From the NCBI RefSeq assembly GCF_001896205.1, contig NZ_MPNU01000001.1, forward strand, positions 2,210,215 to 2,274,214: 64,000 nt of DNA, in the 5' to 3' direction. The notes under the pieces are model-generated. The model had not been told where the DNA came from. It worked only from the letters and a program-made list of their open reading frames with translations, and made no database searches. The translations under genes and the position numbers were made by a program. Of the stretch, positions 39,875 through 49,291 are shown in pieces; the stretch's first letter is position 1; each line of letters opens with the position of its first letter. Origin of the DNA: Edwardsiella piscicida (GTDB lineage: Bacteria > Pseudomonadota > Gammaproteobacteria > Enterobacterales > Enterobacteriaceae).

Positions 39875-41039
39875 AGTGACCGCACTCCCCGTCGCTATCG
39901 TGCGCGGAGGCACCAGCAAGGGCATCTTTATCATGAAGAATGCCCTCCCCACCGATCCCACCCTGCGCGATCGGGTGATCCTCTCCGTCTTCGGCAGCCC
40001 GGATCTGCGCCAGATCGATGGGCTGGGCGGCGCCGATCCGTTGACCAGCAAGCTGGCCATCATCGCCCCCGCCAGCCGGCCCGACGCGGACGTGGATTAC
40101 ATCTTCGGCCAGGTCAGCCTTAGCGAGGCCTTCATCGACTACGCCGGCAACTGCGGCAATATCTCGGCGGCGGTCGGCGCCTTCGCGATCCAGAAGGGGA
40201 TGATCGCCGCCGACGCGCCGTTGACCCGGGTACGTATCCATATGATGAACACCGGACGGGTCCTGATCGCCGATGTGCCGGTCGCCGACGGTATGCCGCG
40301 GGTTGAGGGCGACTGCCGTATCGACGGCGTACCGGGCAGCGGCGCCCGCATCGAGATCGACTGGGCCGACTGCGGCGGGGAGAGCACCGGGGCGCTGCTG
40401 CCCAGCGGAGCGCCCTGCGACACCCTTGAGGCCGGCGGGCGGACGTATCAGGTCTCCATCATCGACGCGGGCAACGTCACGGTGTTTATCGACGCCGAGG
40501 CGCTGGGGCTGCGCGGCACGGAGACCCCGGCCGAGATCGGCGGCGATGCGCAGCGGATGGCGCTGATCGAAGAGATCCGCGCCAAAGCGGCGCAGCGGAT
40601 TGGGCTGATCGATGACTGGCGCGCGGCGGCGCAGCGGATCCCCTATGCGCCCTTTTTCAGCATTGTCAGCCCACCGCGCGCGCATGATACCTTTAACGGA
40701 AAGCACATCGCGGCGGAGCAGTGCGACATTGTCTCACGCCTGGTGTTTATGCAGGCGGTGCATAAGGCCCACCCGGTGACGGGCACCGTCGCGCTGGGCG
40801 CCGCCGCCCGCATCCCCGGCACCCTGGTATACCAACGGATGGCGCCGGCGGCGCACGCCGGCGATCGCCTGCGCATCGGCCATCCCAGCGGGGTGATCGT
40901 GATCGACTGCGCGGTCGAGCGGCTGGGGGAGACATACCGGCTGCGTAAGGCGCGGGTGACCCGCACCGCGCGGATCCTGCTGGACGGGCAATTTTACCTG
41001 CGCAACAGCCTGTTGGCTCCGACGTCCGACGGGCGATAG
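39864..41039 (+). CDS. PrpF-family (4-oxalomesaconate tautomerase-like) isomerase
   Basis: 391 residues, two diaminopimelate-epimerase-like halves: VAIVRGGTSKGIFIM near 10-24, DGLGGADPLTSKLAII near 50, DYAGNCGNISAAVGAFAI near 93-110 with the catalytic-type Cys, and a C-terminal IGHPSGVIVID near 332. PrpF relatives move double bonds in unsaturated tricarboxylates and dicarboxylates (aconitate, oxalomesaconate) and act beside aconitase-type enzymes. ATG 39864 has a GGAGG site. E. coli YbhH lies in a comparable set with a DASS transporter and an aconitase homologue. Confidence 0.85.
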   Translation: MQTEVTALPVAIVRGGTSKGIFIMKNALPTDPTLRDRVILSVFGSPDLRQIDGLGGADPLTSKLAIIAPASRPDADVDYIFGQVSLSEAFIDYAGNCGNISAAVGAFAIQKGMIAADAPLTRVRIHMMNTGRVLIADVPVADGMPRVEGDCRIDGVPGSGARIEIDWADCGGESTGALLPSGAPCDTLEAGGRTYQVSIIDAGNVTVFIDAEALGLRGTETPAEIGGDAQRMALIEEIRAKAAQRIGLIDDWRAAAQRIPYAPFFSIVSPPRAHDTFNGKHIAAEQCDIVSRLVFMQAVHKAHPVTGTVALGAAARIPGTLVYQRMAPAAHAGDRLRIGHPSGVIVIDCAVERLGETYRLRKARVTRTARILLDGQFYLRNSLLAPTSDGR

Positions 41040-41127
41040 CGCCTCACGCCGGAGTGCGCCGCGAGGGGCCGCGCACGCGGCTCCTCTGCGCTCGCGCTCA
41101 CCTGGCCGCGTTGACCAAGGAGTTTCC

Positions 41128-43074
41128 ATGAGCGCCGAATTTCACTTTGCCTTTATTGCCCCCTACCCCCAGCTGGCGACCCTGGCACGACAGCAGGCGG
41201 CGGCGCTGGGCTGCCGCCTGACGGTGATCGACGGTGCCTTTGACGCCGTCGCCCGCCAGATCGCGCGCCTGCCGGACGACATCGCGGCGGTGATCAGCCG
41301 CGGCGGCACCGCGGAGAAAATCCGTCTGTATACGCTCAAGCCGGTGGTCTCTATCGAAACCAGCGCCCTCGACCTGCTAACGCTGCTGCTGCCGCTGCGG
41401 GGAGCGGTCACCCGGGTCGGCGTGATCAGCTACCGCCAGCCGCTGCCCGGGGTGGCGCCGATTGCCCAGGCGCTGGCGATGACGATCCGGCAGGATGTGT
41501 TCCACGGCCACGACGATATCGACGCGCTGCTGCTCAGCGATGAGATCCGCGCCCTGGATGTCGTCATCGGCGGCGTTCTGGTGGTGCGGGCGGCGCAGCG
41601 GCTCGGCGTGAGCGCGCGGCTGCTGACCGCCGACGACGACGCCATTTACCGGGCGCTGCATCAGGCGATGCTGCTGGCGCACGCGGAAGATGAGAGCCGC
41701 AATAAGGCCGCACAGCTGGACACCATGCTGGCGACCATCGCCGAGGCGCTGATCGTCACCGACGCGCAGGATCGCATCATTCAGGTTAATCCGGCGGCGC
41801 TGGCGATCCTACGCCGCGAGCTGCCGGCGGTGATCGGCCGTGAGGTCCGTACCCTGATCCCGGACTCGCGCACCCGGGATGTGCTGAAGAGCCAGCGGAG
41901 CCAGCTGGGCCAGGTGGTGGAGGTCAACGGCGATACCTTTATCGTGAACCGGGTGCCCATCGTCAGCCAGGGGCGCAGCCTCGGGGTGGTCTGTACCCTG
42001 TCGGCTTCGCGCCTGATCCGCCACGCCGAGCACCGCCTGCGCCAGCAGGAGGGGCGGCGGCAGGGGTTTGTCGCGCGCTATGACTTTGACGATATCCTCA
42101 CCGCCGATCCGGCGATGCAGGATATCAAAACCCTGGCGCGTCACTACGCTGCCACGCAGGCCAACGTCTTGATTCAAGGGGAGTCTGGCACGGGCAAGGA
42201 GCTGTTTGCCCAGAGCCTGCACCGCAGCAGCGCGCGGCGCAGCCAGCCCTTTGTGGCGATTAACTGCGCGGCGATCCCGGAGAACCTGCTGGAGAGCGAG
42301 CTGTTTGGCTATGTGGACGGCGCCTTCACCGGCGCCAATCGCAGGGGCAAGGCCGGGCTGTTCGAGCTGGCGCACGGCGGCACCCTGTTTTTGGATGAGA
42401 TAGGCGAGCTGCCGCTGAGCATGCAGACCAAACTGCTGCGCGCCCTGCAGGAAAAGGAGATCATGCGCATCGGCGGTAGCGAGGTGCTGCCGGTCGACGT
42501 GCGCATCATCACCGCCACCAACCAGGACCTGCGACGCCGGATCGATGAGCGGCTGTTCCGCGGCGATCTCTACTACCGGCTGAACACGCTGCATATCCTG
42601 CTGCCGCCGCTGCGTAGCCGCGACGACGATATCCGCCTGCTGGGGCGCCGCTTTCTGCACACCCTGGGGTGTCGCCTGGACGAGGAGCAGGAGGCGGCGC
42701 TGCTGACGGCGCTGTGCCGCCACCCGTTTCACGGCAACGTCCGCGAGCTACGGGCCATCATCGAGCGCTTCGCCATCCTCTACCGGGTGTTCCCCGCCCT
42801 GACCCCGACCCAGATCCTGCTGCGCTACTGCCAGCCAGACGCGGCCGACGGCGCGGCGAGCGGCGACGTCTTGACCTGTCGCATCCCGCTGCTGGATGAC
42901 TTCAAGCTCATGACCGGCCATTGCCAACGCCAGATCGTGCAATATTATCTGGCGCGCAATCAGCAGAATCAGCAGAAGGCGGCGCGCCAATTAAATATCA
43001 GCAAAATGAGTATCTACCGTCACATTCACGACCCATCCTCGGAGGCGGATCGGCGCGAGGCATCCGAACCATAA
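41128..43074 (+). CDS. PrpR-type sigma-54 activator
   Basis: 648 residues. PrpR_N sensor domain (about 10-190; ISRGGTAEKIRLY near 53), PAS domain (about 200-300; IVTDAQDRIIQVNPAAL), AAA+ domain with Walker A GESGTGKE near 351, the sigma-54 contact loop GAFTGA near 398, and Walker B-region GGTLFLDEIGELPL near 416. A Fis-type helix-turn-helix follows at the end (QKAARQLNISKMSIYRHI). It should sense an organic acid or its CoA/methyl-citrate-like derivative and switch on the two sigma-54 promoters at 38779 and 43201. AAGGAG precedes ATG 41128. Confidence 0.9.
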   Translation: MSAEFHFAFIAPYPQLATLARQQAAALGCRLTVIDGAFDAVARQIARLPDDIAAVISRGGTAEKIRLYTLKPVVSIETSALDLLTLLLPLRGAVTRVGVISYRQPLPGVAPIAQALAMTIRQDVFHGHDDIDALLLSDEIRALDVVIGGVLVVRAAQRLGVSARLLTADDDAIYRALHQAMLLAHAEDESRNKAAQLDTMLATIAEALIVTDAQDRIIQVNPAALAILRRELPAVIGREVRTLIPDSRTRDVLKSQRSQLGQVVEVNGDTFIVNRVPIVSQGRSLGVVCTLSASRLIRHAEHRLRQQEGRRQGFVARYDFDDILTADPAMQDIKTLARHYAATQANVLIQGESGTGKELFAQSLHRSSARRSQPFVAINCAAIPENLLESELFGYVDGAFTGANRRGKAGLFELAHGGTLFLDEIGELPLSMQTKLLRALQEKEIMRIGGSEVLPVDVRIITATNQDLRRRIDERLFRGDLYYRLNTLHILLPPLRSRDDDIRLLGRRFLHTLGCRLDEEQEAALLTALCRHPFHGNVRELRAIIERFAILYRVFPALTPTQILLRYCQPDAADGAASGDVLTCRIPLLDDFKLMTGHCQRQIVQYYLARNQQNQQKAARQLNISKMSIYRHIHDPSSEADRREASEP

Positions 43075-43089
43075 CAAAGTTGTGACGCT
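43073..43089 (+). promoter_or_regulatory. Upstream activator site 2 for the PrpR-type regulator
   Basis: AACAAAGTTGTGACGCT starts within the stop codon of the activator gene and matches site 1 (38684-38700) at 15 of 17 bases. It lies about 115 bases upstream of the -24 element at 43202. Confidence 0.65.
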
Positions 43090-43200
43090 TTACGCCGCGC
43101 CTGTTACCCCCGCGAAAATAAAGTGTGACGGGGGCAGCAGCAGCGCGGCGTATCCCCTGGATATATTTGATTCATATCACAAAAAAATCCCATTTCCAGC

Positions 43201-43217
43201 TTGGCACACCTCTTGCT
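43201..43217 (+). promoter_or_regulatory. Sigma-54 promoter of the MatC-like transporter gene
   Basis: TTGGCACACCTCTTGCT is a full match to TTGGCAC-N5-TTGCW. Transcription would start about 12 bases downstream, near 43228, leaving a short leader with an AGAGGA ribosome-binding site before ATG 43252. Confidence 0.92.
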
Positions 43218-43251
43218 TTCCTCTCTGTCATCATTAAAAAGAGGACACACT

Positions 43252-44553
43252 ATGCTGGATATCAATACCCTTATCATCCTGGCCATCGTCGCCTCCATCG
43301 CCCTTGGCTATTTCATCAAAATAAATATCGGTATATTCGCCATTATTTTTGCCTTTATCCTGGCCAACATGGCGGGCCTCTCCAGCGGAAAGCAGCTGGC
43401 GCTATGGCCGTTAAATCTCTTTTTCATCCTCTTCTCCATCACCTATTTTTATGGCTTTGCCATCGCCAACGGCACGCTCAACCGCGGCGCCCAGCACGCG
43501 ATATACATGAGCCGCCACTTTCCCTGGCTGATGCCGGTGATCTTCTACCTGTGCGTGGTGGTGTTTTCCGGGATCGGACCGGGGCACTATGCCGCCTTCG
43601 CCTTTCTCTCGCCGCTGATCATGCTGATTGCCACCCAGATCCGCATGAGCAAGATGCTGGCGGCGGTGATCGTCTACAGCGGCGCCTGCGCCGGGGGCTT
43701 CAACCCCTTTACCCTGGGGGGACGGGTGGTCAACGGGATGCTGGAAAACCTGAACATTCCCGCCCCGCTGGCGCTGCACTATACCTACGCCATCGGGCTA
43801 AGCATGTTTTTGGCCCACACGGCGATCTTTGCCGTCAGCTACCTGCTGCTCAGGGGATACCGGATTCAGGCCGTGGAAAACATGGCGCGGCCGGCGCCGT
43901 TTACCGCCGAGCAGAAGCGCACCCTGTGGCTGGTCTGCGGCGTCTTCCTGCTGATCATCCTTCCGGCGCTGCTGTCATCGCTGCTACCGGCGTCGACGGC
44001 GCTCAAAGCGGCGGCCCGGGCGCTGAATCCCACCTTTCTCTCTTTTATCGGCATCGTCGCCAGCCTGCTGCTGAAGGTGGCCGATGAGCGCAAGGCGATG
44101 GAGAATATTCCCTGGTCGATCATTATCATGATCTGCGGCCTGGGGATGCTGATCAACCTGGCGGTCGATCGCGGCGCCGTTGACCAGATAGCCCATTGGG
44201 TTAACGACGTGCAGGGGGAGGACAGCCGCGGCTATGGCGTGGTGTATATCATGGGGGGCCTCTCCTCTGCCATGTCGCTGTTTGCCTCCAGCATGGGGGC
44301 GGTGATGCCGACCATGTTCCCCATCGCCGCCAAGATCCATACCGAACATACCGCCCTGCTGTTCTCGGTGATCGCGGCGTTCGCCACCTTTACCGGCTAC
44401 TCGCCGTTCTCCAGCGGCGGGGCGTTGGTGCTGGCCGGCGTGGGGAACGATGCGGCCGAGAGTCGACGCCTGTTTGTGCAGCTCATCGTGCTACCGATCG
44501 CCATTATCATCTGCGCCGCGCTGCTGCTGATGCTGGTGCTCTCCCTGCGCTAG
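43252..44553 (+). CDS. MatC-like dicarboxylate transporter
   Basis: 433 residues with about twelve helices of the ion-transporter/DASS-like fold. The start (LDINTLIILAIVASIALGYF, then KINIGIFAIIFAFILAN) resembles the MatC N-terminal domain of malonate/dicarboxylate carriers, and FSGIGPGHYAAFAFLSPL near 104 and GYSPFSSGGALVLAG near 382 look like the two re-entrant substrate loops. It probably imports the acid used by the locus. ATG 43252 is preferred to an upstream frame start that lies within the promoter. Last gene of the set. Confidence 0.82.
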   Translation: MLDINTLIILAIVASIALGYFIKINIGIFAIIFAFILANMAGLSSGKQLALWPLNLFFILFSITYFYGFAIANGTLNRGAQHAIYMSRHFPWLMPVIFYLCVVVFSGIGPGHYAAFAFLSPLIMLIATQIRMSKMLAAVIVYSGACAGGFNPFTLGGRVVNGMLENLNIPAPLALHYTYAIGLSMFLAHTAIFAVSYLLLRGYRIQAVENMARPAPFTAEQKRTLWLVCGVFLLIILPALLSSLLPASTALKAAARALNPTFLSFIGIVASLLLKVADERKAMENIPWSIIIMICGLGMLINLAVDRGAVDQIAHWVNDVQGEDSRGYGVVYIMGGLSSAMSLFASSMGAVMPTMFPIAAKIHTEHTALLFSVIAAFATFTGYSPFSSGGALVLAGVGNDAAESRRLFVQLIVLPIAIIICAALLLMLVLSLR

Positions 44554-44892
44554 CCCACTCGCCGCGCGCACGGCGCGCGGTCCGCTATCGACGCCGCCGC
44601 GGCCGCCGGCGGGCTCACCCACCCCCTGGCGCCGCGCATCGTGACATTCCCCCATACGCACTATCCGCAGCCCCCGGCCAAATACGCTGGCCGGGGGTGT
44701 ACCGCGATGGCTAATAACCCCAGTTATAATTCAAAATAAAAATTATTATTAACATCTATCCCGTTTACCTGGCATTGATTCTTGGCGACAAAAATTAGGT
44801 ATTATTTATCCTGACAGATAAATCACACAATTACGCGCGCGCAGTAAAAATGACACCATTCGGCATTAGCTTTATTTAAGGGGAAGTCCGCC
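44554..44892. other. Gene-free stretch with a GC-rich hairpin
   Basis: cccccggcca (44671-44680) and tggccggggg (44688-44697) form a perfect 10-bp stem with a seven-base loop, probably the end of the transporter transcript although no T-run follows. The half nearer the next gene (44710-44880) is AT-rich and must hold its promoter; TATTAT near 44801 is a possible -10. No coding potential recognised. Confidence 0.5.
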
Positions 44893-45810
44893 ATGCAGGC
44901 TAAATGGCTATTAAAAAGGGTGGAGTATCGGCTAAAGATACTACGCACCCTGCTGCTCAGCGATAAACGATTCAAAGCCAGACGTTTCAAATATGACTTC
45001 GGCCGTGAGATTCAACTTTCGCCGCCGCAGACGTTCAATGAAAAGATCATATTCCGCATGTTGTTTGATAGAAACCAACGCTTTACCGAACTAGCGGACA
45101 AGGTCAACGCCCGGAAATTTATCGCCCAGCGGATCGGTGAGAAATATGTGGTGCCCACGCTGGGGATCTATCCTTCTTTCGATCAGATCGACCTTGACGC
45201 GCTACCGCAGCAATTCGTTATCAAGTGCTCCCACGATAGCGCCAGCGCCATCATCTGTACCGATAAGGATAAATTTGATATCGCCAGCGCGCGCGAAAAA
45301 ATAAACTTTTACTTATCTCGAAATATGTATGTCACCACACGCGAGAGGCACTATAAAAATATCGTTCCGAGAATCATCTGTGAAAAATACCTGGATGTAT
45401 TCGCCCACGCGGATCGCGACATTACGCCAGAGCTGTTTCGGGTACATTGCTTTGCGGGGCAGCCTCAATTTATCGAGGTGGATTTTACCGACGCCCGCGG
45501 CGAGGAGTCCGTCAATATTTATGATCCGGCGTGGCGGCGCCAGGAGGTGTGCGTAGGCTATATCGAGAGACGCTACCCCAACAACCTTGATACGCGCATC
45601 CGCAGGCCCGCCAGGCTCGATGAGATGCTGGCCCTCTCACGCCAGCTCAGCGCCGACGTCGATTACTGCCGGATGGACTGGTTCTTGGTCGGCGAGGATA
45701 TTTACTTCAGCGAGTTCACCTTTACGCCCTGCGCCGGGCGGATGCGCTTCTTTCCGGCCAGCGTCGACCTGCGCTTCGGGGAGCTGTGGCAACAGCGGAT
45801 TCAACCCTAA
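44893..45810 (+). CDS. TupA-like ATP-grasp protein
   Basis: 305 residues. The TupA-like ATP-grasp pattern is seen in FNEKIIFRMLFDRNQRFTELADK near 48-70, LPQQFVIKCSHDSASAII near 112-129 (ATP-binding Lys), RIICEKYLDV near 162, FRVHCFAGQPQFIEVD near 183 and YFSEFTFTPCAGRMRFFP near 277 (acidic metal site and glycine loop). Such proteins occur in polysaccharide and teichuronopeptide loci, where they are thought to ligate amino acids to sugars. Here it is alone, with a GGGGAAG site before ATG 44893. It is more AT-rich than its neighbours, so it may be acquired. Substrate unknown. Confidence 0.8.
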   Translation: MQAKWLLKRVEYRLKILRTLLLSDKRFKARRFKYDFGREIQLSPPQTFNEKIIFRMLFDRNQRFTELADKVNARKFIAQRIGEKYVVPTLGIYPSFDQIDLDALPQQFVIKCSHDSASAIICTDKDKFDIASAREKINFYLSRNMYVTTRERHYKNIVPRIICEKYLDVFAHADRDITPELFRVHCFAGQPQFIEVDFTDARGEESVNIYDPAWRRQEVCVGYIERRYPNNLDTRIRRPARLDEMLALSRQLSADVDYCRMDWFLVGEDIYFSEFTFTPCAGRMRFFPASVDLRFGELWQQRIQP

Positions 45811-45936
45811 GCGCGTCGTGCGGCGCACCGCGCCCAGGGCCATCAACGCCGTGCATTGCAAGAAAAATCCGATTAAGCGCCGCGCCGAGCCTAGGCTAGA
45901 ATCAGCGCATCAATCGGCACCAGGAGATAAATCAAC

Positions 45937-46341
45937 ATGAAATGGTCGGCCATCGCGTCAATCACCCTACTGCTGTCCGCGCTCAGCGCGACCGCCGTCG
46001 CCGCCGGCAGGCAGATCGACGTCGTCTTCCCCAAGGGGCATGACAGCGCACGCTACTCCGGCACCATCAAGGGGTACGACTACGACGCCTATTTCTTCCG
46101 GGCCAATAAAGATCAGCGCCTGCGCCTCACCCTGCCCAAGGAGACGGTCGCAGCGGTTTTATTCGGCCCGGGGATCGACGATGCGGTCGACTTATGGAAA
46201 TACTCTCCGGCGCTGGATAGCCAGGGGCGCTATACCCTGCCCGCCAGCGGAAAGTATGAGCTGCGGATATTGCAAAGCCGCGCGGAGGCCCGGCGCAAAG
46301 AGGTGAAGCCGTATCGCTTTACGCTGCAGATAGCGCCCTAA
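45937..46341 (+). CDS. pliG: PliG, periplasmic inhibitor of g-type lysozyme
   Basis: 134 residues. Signal peptide about 1-23 (ending AVA). The mature part matches YcgK/PliG: KGHDSARYSGTIKGYDYDAYFF near 35-56, LFGPGIDDAVDLWKYSPALD near 77-96 and LPASGKYELRILQSR near 102-116. PliG binds the active site of goose-type lysozymes in the periplasm and protects the wall, which matters in hosts rich in g-type lysozyme such as birds and fish. It is monocistronic and convergent with cobU; 50 bases separate the two stops. Confidence 0.88.
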   Translation: MKWSAIASITLLLSALSATAVAAGRQIDVVFPKGHDSARYSGTIKGYDYDAYFFRANKDQRLRLTLPKETVAAVLFGPGIDDAVDLWKYSPALDSQGRYTLPASGKYELRILQSRAEARRKEVKPYRFTLQIAP

Positions 46342-46391
46342 CCCCGCCCAACGCCGCCGTGCGGGCAGCGCCGGGGCGACCGCCTGCGGCC

Positions 46392-46943
46392 CTACTCCGC
46401 TTTAATCTGCACGCCGATCCCGGAAACCACCAGCCACACCGCCTGCGCCGCCTGCGCCAGCCGTTGGTTCGCCCGGCCGGCGATATCGACAAAGTGGCGC
46501 GCCAGTCGGTTCTCCGGGGTGATGCTCATCCCCAGCTCATTGGTCACGATGAACACCGGCGCCGCCGACTGCTGGCACGCCGCGATCAGATCGTCCACCT
46601 GACGCTGCAGCACGGCCTCAAGCGCCGGGAAATCCAGGGTCTCCGGCGAGGCGCCGCCGCTGGCCTCATAGAGCAGGTTGGCCAGCATGGTGGTGATACA
46701 CTCCAGCACCACCCCCTCGCCGGGGCGCACCTGGTGGCGAATCACCTCGCCCAGATCGCGATACCCCTCCCAGGTGCGCCAGTGCGACGGGCGCTGCGCG
46801 CGGTGCTGCGCGATGCGCGCCGCCATCTCGTCATCGGTGACGCTGGCGGTCGCAATATACAGAATGCGCTCGCAGCGCTGAGCCGCCAGCCGCTCGACGT
46901 GCGCGCTCTTTCCGCTGCGCGCGCCTCCGGTCACTAAAATCAT
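46392..46943 (-). CDS. cobU: Adenosylcobinamide kinase/guanylyltransferase CobU
   Basis: 183 residues. P-loop [12 protein letters not shown] at 6-17, the guanylylated His in the SHWRTWEGY segment near 53 (family His-46 region), and [13 protein letters not shown] near 80. CobU phosphorylates adenosylcobinamide and transfers GMP to it, the entry to nucleotide-loop assembly. Last gene of the cbi operon, overlapping cbiP by four bases. In Salmonella cobS and cobT follow; here the operon stops and pliG lies on the other strand. Confidence 0.93.
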   Translation of the reverse strand: MILVTGGARSGKSAHVERLAAQRCERILYIATASVTDDEMAARIAQHRAQRPSHWRTWEGYRDLGEVIRHQVRPGEGVVLECITTMLANLLYEASGGASPETLDFPALEAVLQRQVDDLIAACQQSAAPVFIVTNELGMSITPENRLARHFVDIAGRANQRLAQAAQAVWLVVSGIGVQIKAE

Positions 46944-48469
46944 GCCTCCGCCTCCCGATGCTCGCGCATTATTTTATAAATTGCTTTAATATCAATATGC
47001 TCTCTCATTGCGCTGGCCAGAGTATCGATCTGCTGGGCTTTGTAGGCCGCATAGTCCAGCGTCCTTTGCCGCGGCGCCAGCCCCTTGCGATGACGCAGGC
47101 TGTCCACCAGGGCGTGCGTAAAGGCATCGCTGTCGAACAGTCCGTGCAGGTAGGTGCCGATCACCAGCCCATCGTCGCTGATGGCGCCATCCGCCACCCG
47201 CTCGCCGTTTCTCTCGATAAACAGCGCCGGACGGCACCCCGCCGCCCGCTGCGTTTCTCCCATGTGGATCTCGTAGCCTTTCAGCGCCACACCGGCGGCG
47301 GCGTGCAGCCACGCCGGCGGCGTCATCGTCACCTGCGCCGCGGCCAGCGCGGTGGTTTTACGCGGCGCGAAGCGGGTGACGATATGCAGCAGGCCGAGGC
47401 CGGGCTGCGTCCCCAGCCCCGACTCCACCTCGTCGATAATGGTGCTGCCCAGCATCTGGTAGCCGCCGCAAATCCCTATCAGCGGCACCCGCTGACGGTG
47501 GGCCTGCAGCAGCGCATCGGCCATGCCGCTTTCACGCAGCCAGGCCAGATCGCCCAGCGTATTTTTACTGCCCGGTAAAATCACCAGATCGGCGCCGGCC
47601 AGCGCCTGCGGATGGCTGACATAGCGCACCCGTACATCCGGCTGCGCCGCCAGGGCGTTAACGTCGGTAAAGTTCGAGATATGCGGTATCTGCACCACGG
47701 CGATATCGATATCGCGCGGCGCCGTTTGCCGGTATTTGCCCTTCTGCAGCGCGACGCCGTCCTCGTCGTCGAGATCCACCTCAAGCCACGGCATCACCCC
47801 CAGCACCGGCACCCCCGTCAGCGCTTCAATCTGTTCAATGCCGGAGTGCAGCAGCGCCACATCGCCGCGAAACTTATTGATGATCACCCCTTTCACCCGG
47901 GCCCGTTCGCCCTGGCGCAGCAGCGCCAGCGTGCCATAGATCGACGCGAAGACGCCCCCTTTGTCGATATCCGCCACCAGGATCACCGGGCAGCGCGCCA
48001 TTTCGGCCATCCCCATGTTGACGATATCGCGATCGCGCAGGTTGATCTCCGCCGGACTGCCGGCCCCCTCCAGCACCAGCGCCTCATACTGCTGCGCCAG
48101 GCTCTGGTAGACCGCCAGAATGCGCTCGCGCAGACGCGGCTTGTACTGATGGTAGCTGACGGCGTCCATATCGGCCGCCACCTCCCCCATCAGCACCACC
48201 TGCGCTTTGCGATCGCTGGTCGGCTTGAGCAGCACCGGGTTCATCCGCACGTCCGGCGCAATGCCCGCCGCCTGCGCCTGAAAAATCTGGGCGCGCCCCA
48301 TCTCTTTGCCATCCGGCGTAATGCCGGAGTTCAGCGCCATATTCTGTGACTTAAAGGGCGCCGTACGCAGGCCGTCCTGATAAAAAATGCGGCACAGTCC
48401 CGCCACCAGCACGCTTTTGCCTACGTCAGAGGCGGTCCCCTGCAGCATAATCGCCATCGCCTGCGTCAT
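46940..48469 (-). CDS. cbiP: Cobyric acid synthase CbiP
   Basis: 509 residues. N-terminal dethiobiotin-synthetase-like domain with [18 protein letters not shown] (P-loop) at 8-25 and a C-terminal class I glutamine amidotransferase domain with the nucleophile Cys in [12 protein letters not shown] near 330-341 and His in [10 protein letters not shown] near 437. It amidates carboxylates b, d, e and g of adenosylcobyrinic diamide using glutamine and ATP. It overlaps cobU and is directly downstream of cbiO (four-base overlap). Confidence 0.95.
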   Translation of the reverse strand: MTQAMAIMLQGTASDVGKSVLVAGLCRIFYQDGLRTAPFKSQNMALNSGITPDGKEMGRAQIFQAQAAGIAPDVRMNPVLLKPTSDRKAQVVLMGEVAADMDAVSYHQYKPRLRERILAVYQSLAQQYEALVLEGAGSPAEINLRDRDIVNMGMAEMARCPVILVADIDKGGVFASIYGTLALLRQGERARVKGVIINKFRGDVALLHSGIEQIEALTGVPVLGVMPWLEVDLDDEDGVALQKGKYRQTAPRDIDIAVVQIPHISNFTDVNALAAQPDVRVRYVSHPQALAGADLVILPGSKNTLGDLAWLRESGMADALLQAHRQRVPLIGICGGYQMLGSTIIDEVESGLGTQPGLGLLHIVTRFAPRKTTALAAAQVTMTPPAWLHAAAGVALKGYEIHMGETQRAAGCRPALFIERNGERVADGAISDDGLVIGTYLHGLFDSDAFTHALVDSLRHRKGLAPRQRTLDYAAYKAQQIDTLASAMREHIDIKAIYKIMREHREAEA

Positions 48470-49281
48470 CGGGCCTCCTTTATCGCGTTGTGTCGCATAC
48501 GTTGAAAAAACTCATCCTCACGCTTACACAGCGGCAGCCCCAGCTGCGTGTGCAGCTTCACCAGCCAAGGCTGCGTCAGCCCGGCCGCCCTCATCAGATC
48601 GGCGCGGGCGAAGACCTCGCCCGGCGCCCCCTGCGCCAGCACCTCGCCTTGGCGCAGCACGTAGACGGCATCGCTGACCTCGTAGATCAGATCGATGTCA
48701 TGGCTGGAGATCACCACGTGGTTCCCCTGCGCCGCGATCCGCCGAACGATCGCGATCATCTGCGCCCGCCCGGCGGGATCGAGGCCCGCCGTCGGCTCGT
48801 CCAGCAGCAGGTATTTCGCCTGCAGCACCAGCGCCCCGGCGATGGCCACGCGCTTTTTCTGCCCATGGCTCAGGCACTGGATCGGCTGATGTCGAAACGG
48901 GTGCGCATCCACCAGCGTCAGCGCATCCTCTACGCGCCGGGCGATCTCCGCCTCTGCCACGCCCAGGTTGCGTAGGCTGAAGGCGATATCGCTGTCGATA
49001 TCGGTATAAAAAAGCTGCTGATCGGGGTCCTGAAAGACCGTCGCCACCTGCTGACGCAGCGCCAGCAGACCGCGCTTACTGTAATCCAGCGGTTGGCCCT
49101 GCCACAGCACCGCCCCCTGCTGCGGCCGCAGTAGCCCGCTCAGGTTCATAAACAGCGTGGATTTGCCGCAGCCGTTGGCCCCCACCAGCCCGGTCACGGC
49201 GTGGGCGGCGAGATCCAGCGACACGCCCTTCAGTACCTGCGCCTCCTGATAGCGAAATCCGAGGTCGAGGGTAGCCAGCAT
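48466..49281 (-). CDS. cbiO: Cobalt ECF transporter ATPase CbiO
   Basis: 271 residues. Walker [10 protein letters not shown] near 38, Q-loop [10 protein letters not shown] near 82, signature LSHGQKKR near 137, Walker [13 protein letters not shown] near 157, H-loop [10 protein letters not shown] near 192. It drives cobalt uptake through CbiMNQ. The ATG at 49281, with an AAGGAACG site, is chosen over an in-frame start at 49326 that lies inside cbiQ. Signature LSHGQ is the usual CbiO form. Confidence 0.94.
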   Translation of the reverse strand: MLATLDLGFRYQEAQVLKGVSLDLAAHAVTGLVGANGCGKSTLFMNLSGLLRPQQGAVLWQGQPLDYSKRGLLALRQQVATVFQDPDQQLFYTDIDSDIAFSLRNLGVAEAEIARRVEDALTLVDAHPFRHQPIQCLSHGQKKRVAIAGALVLQAKYLLLDEPTAGLDPAGRAQMIAIVRRIAAQGNHVVISSHDIDLIYEVSDAVYVLRQGEVLAQGAPGEVFARADLMRAAGLTQPWLVKLHTQLGLPLCKREDEFFQRMRHNAIKEAR

Positions 49282-49291
49282 GGTGCGTTCC

